Assembly: GCA_903917305.1 (NCBI GenBank)
Contig: CAIXAA010000157.1
Coordinates: forward strand, 1-6,651
DNA: 6,651 nucleotides
DNA from: an uncultured Myxococcales bacterium
GTDB taxonomy: Bacteria > Myxococcota_A > UBA9042
Direction: 5' to 3'
Shown here: positions 1 through 5,466 of the stretch, in pieces
How positions within the stretch are numbered: the stretch's first letter is position 1
Layout of the letters: each line of letters starts with the position of its first letter
Translations under genes and position numbers: made by a program
Notes under the pieces: generated by a model
Database searches by the model: none
What the model was told of the DNA's origin: nothing
Seen by the model: the letters and a program-made list of their open reading frames with translations, nothing else

Positions 1-743
1 ATGAACTTCATGCCGAAATAGGCGCCGCCGACCAGGAGGACGGTGATCCAGGTGTTGGTGTCCCACGCGATGCGCCTGGCGCTGCCGTCCTCGTTCTGCG
101 GCTCCGGCTCGGCGATCGCCGGCAAGCCCTTGTCTTCCGGGCGGTTGGCCTGAAACAGCCAGACCACGACCCACACGATGGCCAGCACGATCGAGCCGGC
201 GACAAAGGCGTAGCGAAAGCCGAAGTGCTGCAGGACCCAGGCGGTGGCGGCGGGCGCGGCGACGTTGCCGACTTGGAAGCACGTGGACCAGACGCCCATG
301 ACGGTGCCGCGCTCGCTGCGGCTGAACCAGGCGGCCATGGTGCCGACGGTGTTGCTCCAGCCGACGGCTTGGGCGAAGCCGTTGACGATCGACAGGCCGA
401 TGAACGCGCCGAGGGTCGAGCTGACGGCGAAGCCGAGGCCGGAGGCGATGGAAATGCCCATGCCCCACAAGAGCATGCGGCGCGGACCGAAGCGCGGGCC
501 GATGGCGCCGCTGAGGAACTGGCCGAGCGTGTAGGCGATGAGGTAGGCGGCGCCGATCCAGGCGAGGCGCTCGGTGTCGAGGTGCAGATCGAGGCCGATG
601 CGGCTCTTGGCGATCGAGAACGGCTTGCGGCAGAAGTAGAAGCCGGCGTAGCAGAGCCAGGTCGAGGCGAAGACGCGCCAGCGCCAGATGCGCACGGCCC
701 GCGGCATCGCGGTGTCGGGCAGGGCGGCGGCGGACACGGTCAC
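1..743 (-). CDS. Organophosphate:phosphate antiporter-type MFS transporter (GlpT/UhpT-like), N-terminal part
   Basis: This is an inner-membrane major facilitator, partial: 247 residues are visible and the C-terminal half lies beyond the left edge. Six hydrophobic segments can be read, then a hydrophilic central loop (about residues 200-228) and the start of a seventh segment. Two stretches place it in the organophosphate:Pi antiporter family. FYFCRKPFSIA at residues 35-45 matches the family's YF.RK.FS element, with R39 where GlpT and UhpT carry a phosphate-binding arginine. NGFAQAVGW (121-129) followed by WFSRSERGT (139-147) matches the family's loop signature. Family members exchange sugar phosphates or glycerol 3-phosphate for phosphate; the substrate here cannot be told. 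The GTG start at 743 is chosen because GAGG at 750-753 lies 6 bases upstream; a GTG at 737 is the alternative. A weak promoter candidate (TTGTCG, 17 bases, GAGATT, spanning 768-796) lies upstream. Confidence 0.88.
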   Translation of the reverse strand, partial: MTVSAAALPDTAMPRAVRIWRWRVFASTWLCYAGFYFCRKPFSIAKSRIGLDLHLDTERLAWIGAAYLIAYTLGQFLSGAIGPRFGPRRMLLWGMGISIASGLGFAVSSTLGAFIGLSIVNGFAQAVGWSNTVGTMAAWFSRSERGTVMGVWSTCFQVGNVAAPAATAWVLQHFGFRYAFVAGSIVLAIVWVVVWLFQANRPEDKGLPAIAEPEPQNEDGSARRIAWDTNTWITVLLVGGAYFGMKF

Positions 744-813
744 GGGGCACCTCGCGGCAGGGCAAGGAATCTCGCACGCTGCGCGGAAAACGACAACGTC
801 GGCGGCTGCAGGC

Positions 814-846
814 AAAAACGCAAACGGCATCCCGCAGGATGCCGTT
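814..846 (-). terminator. Rho-independent terminator of the tRNA-Ala gene
   Basis: Positions 823-832 and 837-846 are perfect 10-bp inverted repeats (AACGGCATCC and GGATGCCGTT) around a 4-base loop. Read on the minus strand, the stem is followed by TTT GCG TTTTT (814-824), a U-rich tail. It begins 31 bases past the tRNA 3' end. The plus strand has no T-tract on its exit side, so the terminator is directional. It separates the tRNA from the transporter gene on the same strand, which therefore probably has its own promoter. Confidence 0.75.
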
Positions 847-876
847 CCGAGTCCAGGTTGCCGTGTGCGACCAGCG

Positions 877-952
877 TGGTGGAGATGATGGGGATCGAAC
901 CCATGACCCCCTGAATGCCATTCAGGTACTCTCCCAACTGAGCTACATCCCC
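877..952 (-). tRNA. tRNA-Ala, anticodon GGC
   Basis: The minus strand folds into a complete 76-base tRNA. The acceptor arm GGGGATG pairs with CATCTCC and contains the G3:U70 wobble pair, the identity mark of alanine tRNAs. The D arm is GCTC/GAGT with AGTTGGGA in the loop. The anticodon stem CCTGA/TCAGG encloses the 7-base loop ATGGCAT, giving anticodon GGC, which reads GCC and GCU codons. The T arm is ATGGG-TTCGATC-CCCAT. The discriminator base is A, and the terminal CCA is encoded in the DNA (877-879). It stands alone, with no neighbouring tRNA or rRNA, and is followed by a strong terminator hairpin. GCC codons are abundant in the surrounding genes, so this isoacceptor should be heavily used. 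Confidence 0.97.
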
Positions 953-971
953 GTGGGGTCGCAGAACCGGC

Positions 972-992
972 ACCGGAAGGCGCGCCTCCGGT
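972..992 (-). repeat. Near-perfect palindrome in the presumed tRNA leader
   Basis: A 21-base inverted repeat with ACCGG arms and the core AGGCGCGCCT, interrupted by one unpaired A at 977 on the plus strand. As minus-strand RNA it would form a stem of about 8 bp (ACCGGAGG with CC-U-UCCGGU, one bulged U) and a CGCG loop. It lies between the proposed transcription start near 997 and the tRNA 5' end at 952. It could be a leader structure removed by RNase P processing, a protein-binding palindrome, or chance in GC-rich DNA. Confidence 0.45.
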
Positions 993-1003
993 TGGACGGC
1001 GCT

Positions 1004-1032
1004 CTTGTAACATCGGCTGCCGCCCAACGCAA
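1004..1032 (-). promoter_or_regulatory. Candidate sigma-70-type promoter for tRNA-Ala
   Basis: On the minus strand, TTGCGT (1027-1032) is followed after exactly 17 bases by TACAAG (1004-1009). The -10 has a TG one base upstream (TGTTACAAG), the extended -10 arrangement. It matches consensus at 3 of 6 (-35) and 4 of 6 (-10) positions. Transcription would start near 997, giving a leader of about 45 bases before the tRNA. No other good candidate was seen between the tRNA and the divergent gene. Confidence 0.42.
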
Positions 1033-1060
1033 GAGGCTGGTCAGGCCAGTTGAAAAGCGA

Positions 1061-1089
1061 TTGACGCCGCAACGGCCTGCGCCTACCCT
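1061..1089 (+). promoter_or_regulatory. Candidate sigma-70-type promoter for the PilZ-mtnP-kinase genes
   Basis: TTGACG (1061-1066) and TACCCT (1084-1089) are separated by exactly 17 bases. The -35 matches consensus at 5 of 6 positions; the -10 keeps TA...T. The predicted start near 1096 leaves a leader of about 27 bases before the PilZ gene at 1123. The promoter diverges from the tRNA promoter candidate; the two -35 boxes are about 28 bases apart. Confidence 0.42.
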
Positions 1090-1111
1090 CCTGCGCCCCT
1101 TGTGACGGGAC

Positions 1112-1115
1112 AGGA
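1112..1115 (+). promoter_or_regulatory. Ribosome binding site that sets the PilZ start
   Basis: AGGA ends 7 bases before the ATG at 1123. It decides for that ATG over an in-frame GTG at 1102, which lies upstream of this site and would be only a few bases from the predicted transcription start. Confidence 0.6.
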
Positions 1116-1122
1116 ACCCAGG

Positions 1123-1527
1123 ATGAACACAGCAAACAAGCCGATCTCGCTGGAACGCCGCGGTGCTCAGCGCGTTGCCGTCGACTTCTTCGTGGAGGAG
1201 CGCGACGGCGATCGCCTGTTCGTGCATCCCGCCAGCAACCTCTCCGCGTCGGGCATCTTCATCGAGAGCCACGCGTATTCGTTGCGCAATGCCGTGGAGC
1301 GCCGCTACATCGATCTCGAGTTCCTGCTCCCCGAGAGTGATCGCGCGATCTGCGTGCGCGGCGAAGTGATCGGGGCCCGGGCCGTGCGCGGCTTCAGCCA
1401 CGGCCTCGCAGTGCGCTTTCTCGACCTGAGCGCCGAAGACGGAGAGCGCCTGAGCGTCTTTGTCGAACAGCGCCTCGCCGCCGGTGCGAGCGAAGGCCCC
1501 CTGCACGAGGCCGCTCCGACCTGCTAG
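1123..1527 (+). CDS. Single-domain PilZ protein (predicted cyclic-di-GMP receptor)
   Basis: A 134-residue protein that is essentially one PilZ domain. Both ligand motifs are intact: R13-x3-R17 (RGAQR) just after the N-terminus, and N39-x-S41-x2-G44 (NLSASG) at the end of the first long strand, followed by the hydrophobic strand IFI. The rest has the alternating hydrophobic pattern of the PilZ beta barrel (IDLEFLLPE at about 67-75; GLAVRFLDLS at about 93-102) and a C-terminal helix. In the family these motifs wrap around cyclic di-GMP, and single-domain members act as soluble adaptors on motility, secretion or transcription partners. No signal peptide or membrane segment is present. The gene is the first plus-strand gene after a divergent promoter region, and mtnP begins 57 bases downstream with no terminator between, so they may share a transcript. 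The partner and output are unknown. Confidence 0.9.
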   Translation: MNTANKPISLERRGAQRVAVDFFVEERDGDRLFVHPASNLSASGIFIESHAYSLRNAVERRYIDLEFLLPESDRAICVRGEVIGARAVRGFSHGLAVRFLDLSAEDGERLSVFVEQRLAAGASEGPLHEAAPTC

Positions 1528-1584
1528 GCTCACGGCCCGGCGACGGTTTCCCTTCGACTTCTGCCCGTCATCCCAGGAGACCCC

Positions 1585-2463
1585 ATGGTCAGGCCGGTCC
1601 TCGGCATCATCGGCGGTAGCGGCCTCTATCAGCTGCAAGGGCTGGAGCGTGTTCAGGAACACACGATCGACACGCCCTTCGGTGCGCCTTCCGACGCACT
1701 GATCGAAGGGTGGCTCGGCGAGACGCAGCTGTTCTTCCTGCCGCGCCACGGCCGCGGCCACCGCTTCTCGCCCTCCGAGATCAACTACCGCGCCAACCTG
1801 TGGGCGCTCAAGATGGTCGGCGTCACGGACGTCATCTCCGTCAGCGCCGTCGGCTCGATGCGCGAAGACATCCCGCCCGGCGACATCGTCCTGGTCGATC
1901 AGTTCATCGATCGCACCGTTTCGCGGCCGCGCACCTTCTTCGAGGGCGGCATCGTCGCGCACGTCGGCTTCGCCGAGCCGATCAGCCGCCGCGTGCAGAG
2001 CGCCCTGCAGCGCGCCTGCGAGCGCCTGGACATCCGCCACCACATGAACGGCGCCTACGTCTGCATTGAAGGCCCGCAGTTCTCCACCAAAGCGGAATCC
2101 TTGCTTTATCGCACGTGGCCGGGCGTCTCGGTCATCGGCATGACCAACCTGCCGGAAGCGCGTCTGGCGCGCGAAGCCGAGCTGCCGTACGCCACCGTCG
2201 CGCTCGCGACCGACTACGATTGCTGGAACGAGGACCACGACGCCGTCACGGTCGAGCAGGTCGTCGCGACGCTGCAAGCCAATGTCGAGAAAGCCAAGGC
2301 GATTATCACAGCGGTCGCCGCGGATCCGCCGTCTGGTGCGTGCCCGTCCCAGGACGCGCTGCGCTTTGCCGTCATGACGGCCCCGAGCGCGATGCCGCCC
2401 GCAACCCGCGAACGTCTGGGCCTTTTGCTCGATCGTCACTTCCCCAAGGAGTCCCGCCCATGA
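1585..2463 (+). CDS. mtnP: S-methyl-5'-thioadenosine phosphorylase
   Basis: This enzyme (292 residues, usual length) splits methylthioadenosine, a by-product of polyamine and quorum-signal synthesis, with phosphate into adenine and 5-methylthioribose 1-phosphate. It is cytoplasmic and feeds adenine and methionine salvage. Signatures run in family order: phosphate-loop start GIIGGSGLY (7-15); LPRHGRGH (52-59); NYRANLWALK (67-76); SAVGSM (87-92); GDIVLVDQFIDRT (99-111); IEGPQFSTKAES (161-172); GMTNLPEA (185-192); TDYDCW (209-214). D210 and D212 of TDYD are the acidic residues expected for 6-aminopurine substrates; methylthioinosine phosphorylases have Asn there, so that alternative is disfavoured. 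The ATG at 1585 has AGGAGA at 1575-1580. Its stop overlaps the kinase start (ATGA, 2460-2463). No other methionine-salvage gene (mtnA, mtnB and so on) is in the window. Confidence 0.96.
   Translation: MVRPVLGIIGGSGLYQLQGLERVQEHTIDTPFGAPSDALIEGWLGETQLFFLPRHGRGHRFSPSEINYRANLWALKMVGVTDVISVSAVGSMREDIPPGDIVLVDQFIDRTVSRPRTFFEGGIVAHVGFAEPISRRVQSALQRACERLDIRHHMNGAYVCIEGPQFSTKAESLLYRTWPGVSVIGMTNLPEARLAREAELPYATVALATDYDCWNEDHDAVTVEQVVATLQANVEKAKAIITAVAADPPSGACPSQDALRFAVMTAPSAMPPATRERLGLLLDRHFPKESRP
2446..2451 (+). promoter_or_regulatory. Ribosome binding site for the kinase, inside the mtnP tail
   Basis: AAGGAG lies 8 bases before the kinase ATG at 2460 and within the last codons of mtnP. It fixes the kinase start and supports translational coupling across the ATGA overlap. 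Confidence 0.75.
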
Positions 2464-3464
2464 GTCTGCTCGTCGTCGGTTCGGTCGCCTATGACTCCGT
2501 CGAAACTGCGGCCGGCAAGGTCGATCGCGCGCTCGGCGGTTCCGCGACCTTTTTCTCCATGGCTTCCGCGCTCTTTGCGCCGTCGCACGTCGTGGCCGTC
2601 GTCGGCGAGGACTTCCGTCCCGGCGATCTCGAGCGCATGCGGCACCGCGGCATCGACATCAGCGGCATCCAGAGCGTGCCCGGCGAGACGTTCCGCTGGG
2701 GGGGCCGCTACTCCGCCCACTTCACGTCGCGCGAGACGCTCTTTACCGAATTGAACGTTTTTTCAGACTTTGCCCCACAGATCCCCGCGAGCCACGCCGC
2801 GGCCGATCTCGTGTTCCTCGCCAACATCCACCCGGCGTTGCAGCTCGACGTGCTGCGCCAGATGCGCCGGCCGCGCTTTGTCGCGATGGACACGATGGGC
2901 TTCTGGATCGCCGGGGAGCGCGAGAAGCTGCTCGAAGTCCTGCTGCAGGTCGACGCGCTCTTCCTCAACGATGAAGAGGCCTACCAGCTCTCCGGCACCG
3001 GCAACCTGCTGCAGGCGGCGCGGCGCATTCGCGAGATGGGGCCGCAGACGCTGGTCATCAAGCGCGGCGAGTTCGGCTCGGTGCTCTTCCACGACGGCAA
3101 GGCGCTGACGGTGCCGGCCGTGATGTTGGAGCGCGTCGTCGATCCCACCGGCGCTGGCGATACGTTCGCAGGCGGATTCATGGGGTATCTCGCATGCCAG
3201 CCGCAGGTCGACGCCGCAGCCCTGCAGGGCGCGATGGTCACCGGCACGCTGCTCGCGTCCTTCTGCTGCGAGGACTTCAGCGTCGACGCCTTGGAGCGCG
3301 CGGACATGGAAGCCTTCCTCACGCGGCATGACCACTTTCGCGCCGCGGCGGGCTGCCTGGATCTCGACCTCCCCGCGCTGCATGCCGCGGTCGAGCGCAC
3401 CGGGTTGCGCAAAACGCAGCACCATGCGAGCGTTCCGGCCTCCGGCGGCAATCCGGCGGCGTAG
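2460..3464 (+). CDS. PfkB/ribokinase-family sugar or nucleoside kinase
   Basis: A 334-residue cytoplasmic kinase of the ribokinase superfamily, expected to transfer a phosphate from ATP or ADP to a hydroxymethyl group of a sugar or nucleoside. The N-terminal substrate element is ALGGSATFFSMASALF (24-39). ND-E-EA at 170-174 and VIKRGEFGS (199-207) fit the central nucleotide-domain elements. The C-terminal signature DPTGAGDTFAGGF (228-240) holds the anion hole GAGD (231-234) with D234 as the catalytic base. The substrate is not readable from sequence. The gene overlaps the mtnP stop by ATGA and has its own AAGGAG site, so the two are probably co-translated, suggesting a role in nucleoside or ribose salvage. 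5-methylthioribose 1-phosphate itself has no free 5-hydroxyl, so the obvious mtnP product is an unlikely substrate; adenosine, ribose or ribose 1-phosphate are possibilities. About 40 residues follow the last core helix, longer than many relatives, ending in a low-complexity tail. Confidence 0.92.
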   Translation: MSLLVVGSVAYDSVETAAGKVDRALGGSATFFSMASALFAPSHVVAVVGEDFRPGDLERMRHRGIDISGIQSVPGETFRWGGRYSAHFTSRETLFTELNVFSDFAPQIPASHAAADLVFLANIHPALQLDVLRQMRRPRFVAMDTMGFWIAGEREKLLEVLLQVDALFLNDEEAYQLSGTGNLLQAARRIREMGPQTLVIKRGEFGSVLFHDGKALTVPAVMLERVVDPTGAGDTFAGGFMGYLACQPQVDAAALQGAMVTGTLLASFCCEDFSVDALERADMEAFLTRHDHFRAAAGCLDLDLPALHAAVERTGLRKTQHHASVPASGGNPAA

Positions 3465-3514
3465 TTCCGGCGAGCAGTTGTTCCCAACAGGCTCATGAGT
3501 CACCCAAGGTAGAC

Positions 3515-3519
3515 GGAGG
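3515..3519 (+). promoter_or_regulatory. Ribosome binding site that sets the lipoprotein start
   Basis: GGAGG sits 7 bases before the ATG at 3527 but only 1 base before an in-frame GTG at 3521. The spacing decides for ATG 3527. Confidence 0.65.
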
Positions 3520-3526
3520 CGTGCGG

Positions 3527-4588
3527 ATGATTTCGTTGAAGAAGTACGGCACGGTAGCGGCGGTGGTCCTGGGCCTTTGCGCCTGCAGCAGCTCGGCAAC
3601 GACCAAGGCCACGGTGGATGCCGGCGGCACGGCGGACACGGGCGCGGCTTGCAAGGCCGGCGATCCGGTGCCTGCCACCATCGACCCGACCGGCAATGTC
3701 TACCGCATCACCGATCTCGTGATGGAGAACCCGTCGGACAGCGCCAAGTTCATCCCGAGCGCGCTCAACGGCTTGTGGTCCGCGGACTTGAACAAGGATC
3801 CGCCGCTGCTGAACATCTTCTTCAAGCTCAAGCTGTGGGATCCGACCAACCACAAGATCACCCTGGCGGTCGGCACCGGCAAGAAGGACGACGTCGGCTA
3901 CTACTGGGATGGGGCGCCGTCGGACATCGCGCTGACGATCGACAACCCGCACGCGGCGACGCCGGGCACGTTCGGCGTCGGCCTGCTGCCGATTCAGCCG
4001 GGCACGGTGAATACCCCGATCAAGATTCGCGACCTGGCGATCCAGGCGGACGTGACCTGCGATGCGAATGGCATCAACAACGGCTACTTGCAGGGCTCGA
4101 TCACCCGCGAGGACGCGATGCCGATCCTGGTGGAGATGACGATGGCCGGCAAGCCGGTGTCGATCGGCCTGGTCAACTTCCTGGAAACCGCCGAGATCTT
4201 CCCGGACAAGTCGCGCAACATGGTCGGCTGCGATCCCACCAAGCCGGAGACCTGCATCGCCGAGCCTTGCCACTCGCAGACGGTCCTGGCTGGCAAGCCG
4301 GAGCGCGACGGCTGGTGCATCCCCAAGGAGATGTTCGACGACAACGGCAACACGGACCTCAAGGTCACCAGCACGTTCTGGGTCAAGGACTGCGCCAAGA
4401 CGCAGGGTTGCAAGCCGTCGAACCCGCCGGACCTGGCTGCGGGCGCTGCTGGCACGCCGGCCGAAGTCTGCGCGGTACACATCGTGGCCGGCGCCAAGAC
4501 CGAGACCAAGTGCGTGGTCCCGGATTCCTGGCACTTCACGGGCAATTTCAGCGCCGCGAAGATCACGAACATCCGCGACGCGAAGTAG
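3527..4588 (+). CDS. Predicted outer-membrane lipoprotein of unknown function, ten cysteines in the mature chain
   Basis: 353 residues that I do not recognise. The N-terminus is a lipoprotein signal: KK at 5-6, a hydrophobic core TVAAVVLGL, then the lipobox LCAC with C20 as the likely lipidated residue. The -2 Cys is unusual but A19 at -1 fits. S21 at +2 is not the Asp inner-membrane retention signal, so outer-membrane sorting is likely. A Ser/Thr/Gly/Asp linker (21-41) leads to a soluble domain with many short hydrophobic and polar strands, suggesting a mainly beta fold. Ten further cysteines (42, 178, 235, 243, 248, 264, 289, 295, 315, 329) could form disulfides in the periplasm; eight of them fall after residue 230. 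The 62 bases between the kinase stop and this start show no clear terminator or promoter. psd starts 5 bases after its stop, so they are probably co-transcribed. No enzymatic motif was seen. Confidence 0.85.
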   Translation: MISLKKYGTVAAVVLGLCACSSSATTKATVDAGGTADTGAACKAGDPVPATIDPTGNVYRITDLVMENPSDSAKFIPSALNGLWSADLNKDPPLLNIFFKLKLWDPTNHKITLAVGTGKKDDVGYYWDGAPSDIALTIDNPHAATPGTFGVGLLPIQPGTVNTPIKIRDLAIQADVTCDANGINNGYLQGSITREDAMPILVEMTMAGKPVSIGLVNFLETAEIFPDKSRNMVGCDPTKPETCIAEPCHSQTVLAGKPERDGWCIPKEMFDDNGNTDLKVTSTFWVKDCAKTQGCKPSNPPDLAAGAAGTPAEVCAVHIVAGAKTETKCVVPDSWHFTGNFSAAKITNIRDAK

Positions 4589-4593
4589 TTGAC

Positions 4594-5466
4594 ATGGCGC
4601 GCGCTCCCCAACCGCCGGCGTGGCTCAAGCTGCTGGCTGAACCTCAGGTGTCGCGGACGATGGGGCGCCTGGTGCGCCTGCGTCCGCCGCGCCGGGTGCT
4701 GCAGGCGGTCATCCGCGCCTTCGCCCAGACCTACGGCGTCGATCTGACCGAGTCTGAGCGGGACATCAGCGATTTCGCTACGTTCCAAGAGTTCTTCACC
4801 CGCCGCCTGCGCCCGGGGCTGCGGCCGGTGGAGGACGCGCAGGACGTGATGCCCGCGCCCTGCGACGGCGTCGTCTCGGCGTTCGGTCCCTTGGGGCGTG
4901 GCACGCTGATCCAGGCAAAAGGCGTGGAATACAGCCTGGATGCGCTGCTCGGCGGCAGCGAGGACGCGGATCCGTACCGCGGCGGCAGCTATGCGGTCAT
5001 CTACCTGGCGCCGCACAACTACCACCGCGTGCACAGCCCGTGGCTGGGCGACATCGTGCGCTGGCGCTACGTGCCGGGCGCGCTGTTTCCGGTCAATCGC
5101 CTTGGTTTGCAGCACGTTCACGGCCTGTTTGCCCGCAACGAGCGCATCGTCGCGCATTGCCAGACCGAGTTCGGCCCCGCCGCGCTCGTCATGGTCGGCG
5201 CCACCTGCGTTGGCCATATGCGCACTTGTTTCACAAACTTGTGCGCCAATGAGGGCAAGCCGGGCAGTGGCCTGCAGCAGATCGATCACCCGATTGCGCA
5301 GCAGCGTGGCGATGAGTTCGGCGTCTTCGAAATGGGCTCGACCGTCGTGCTCGTGTTTGCGCGCGCGGACTTGCACGTGATCGGCCGCCTGCCGGTGACG
5401 GTGCGCATGGGGGCGCCGATGCTGGCGATTGGCCCTGCGGCGCCGCACTCCGAGGGTGAGGCGTGA
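4594..5466 (+). CDS. psd: Phosphatidylserine decarboxylase proenzyme
   Basis: This 290-residue membrane-associated enzyme makes phosphatidylethanolamine from phosphatidylserine using a pyruvoyl group formed by self-cleavage. F61-R74 (FATFQEFFTRRLRP) is the family's N-terminal helix motif. The charge-relay residues fit: D91 in PCDGVVS, and H144 and H147 in NYHRVHSP. The self-cleavage site is MGST (247-250), with S249 becoming the pyruvoyl group; LGST is the common form. LFARNERIV (178-186) is also family-typical. Cleavage would give a beta chain of about 248 residues and a small alpha chain of about 42. Oddities: VGATCVGH (201-208) has Cys where VGATNVGS-like sequences have Asn, and C205, C212 and C217 cluster nearby. 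No good Shine-Dalgarno precedes ATG 4594, only GAAG at 4582-4585; translation may rely on the lipoprotein stop 5 bases upstream. Its own stop overlaps the next gene. Confidence 0.95.
   Translation: MARAPQPPAWLKLLAEPQVSRTMGRLVRLRPPRRVLQAVIRAFAQTYGVDLTESERDISDFATFQEFFTRRLRPGLRPVEDAQDVMPAPCDGVVSAFGPLGRGTLIQAKGVEYSLDALLGGSEDADPYRGGSYAVIYLAPHNYHRVHSPWLGDIVRWRYVPGALFPVNRLGLQHVHGLFARNERIVAHCQTEFGPAALVMVGATCVGHMRTCFTNLCANEGKPGSGLQQIDHPIAQQRGDEFGVFEMGSTVVLVFARADLHVIGRLPVTVRMGAPMLAIGPAAPHSEGEA
5220..5246. repeat. Imperfect palindrome inside psd
   Basis: A symmetrical 27-base element: outer arms GCGCAC (5220-5225) and GTGCGC (5241-5246), a TT/TT mismatch, inner arms GTTT (5228-5231) and AAAC (5235-5238), and the 3-base centre CAC. 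Ten of twelve arm positions pair. It encodes psd residues around 209-218 and is less GC-rich than its surroundings. It could be an mRNA hairpin, a protein-binding site, or chance. Confidence 0.4.

Noticed and set aside
225..914. Plus-strand open frames over the left-edge transporter
   Set aside because: The minus strand carries a transporter with clear family motifs and membrane segments. The plus-strand translations are Gly/Ala/Asp-rich shadows, and one runs through the tRNA.
943..2439. A 498-residue open frame on the minus strand, antisense to the PilZ gene and mtnP
   Set aside because: It overlaps the tRNA-Ala gene and two clearly recognised plus-strand genes. Its translation is rich in Arg, Ala, Asp and Gly without any domain, as expected for an antisense frame in GC-rich coding DNA.
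2115..2459. An in-frame extension upstream of the kinase ATG
   Set aside because: It reads mtnP in the wrong frame. The ATG at 2460 has a good AAGGAG site and is followed at once by a typical ribokinase first strand.
2758..2763. A run of six T residues within the kinase gene as a possible programmed frameshift site
   Set aside because: The zero-frame codons there are GTT TTT TCA, which do not form a canonical X-XXY-YYZ slippery heptamer, and the kinase frame stays intact on both sides.
3577..4593. A possible long N-terminal extension that would make Psd a 629-residue fusion
   Set aside because: The upstream part is the lipoprotein gene read in another frame, with Gly/Arg/Gln-rich nonsense composition. 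Psd homology begins right after ATG 4594 and the total length from there is normal.
4589..4594. A perfect TTGACA box at the lipoprotein-psd junction
   Set aside because: No acceptable -10 lies 16-18 bases downstream; that position is CG-only sequence, so a promoter is not supported.
4084..5448. A 454-residue open frame on the minus strand across the lipoprotein and psd
   Set aside because: It is antisense to two supported genes, has low-complexity Arg/Ala/His composition and no recognisable motif.
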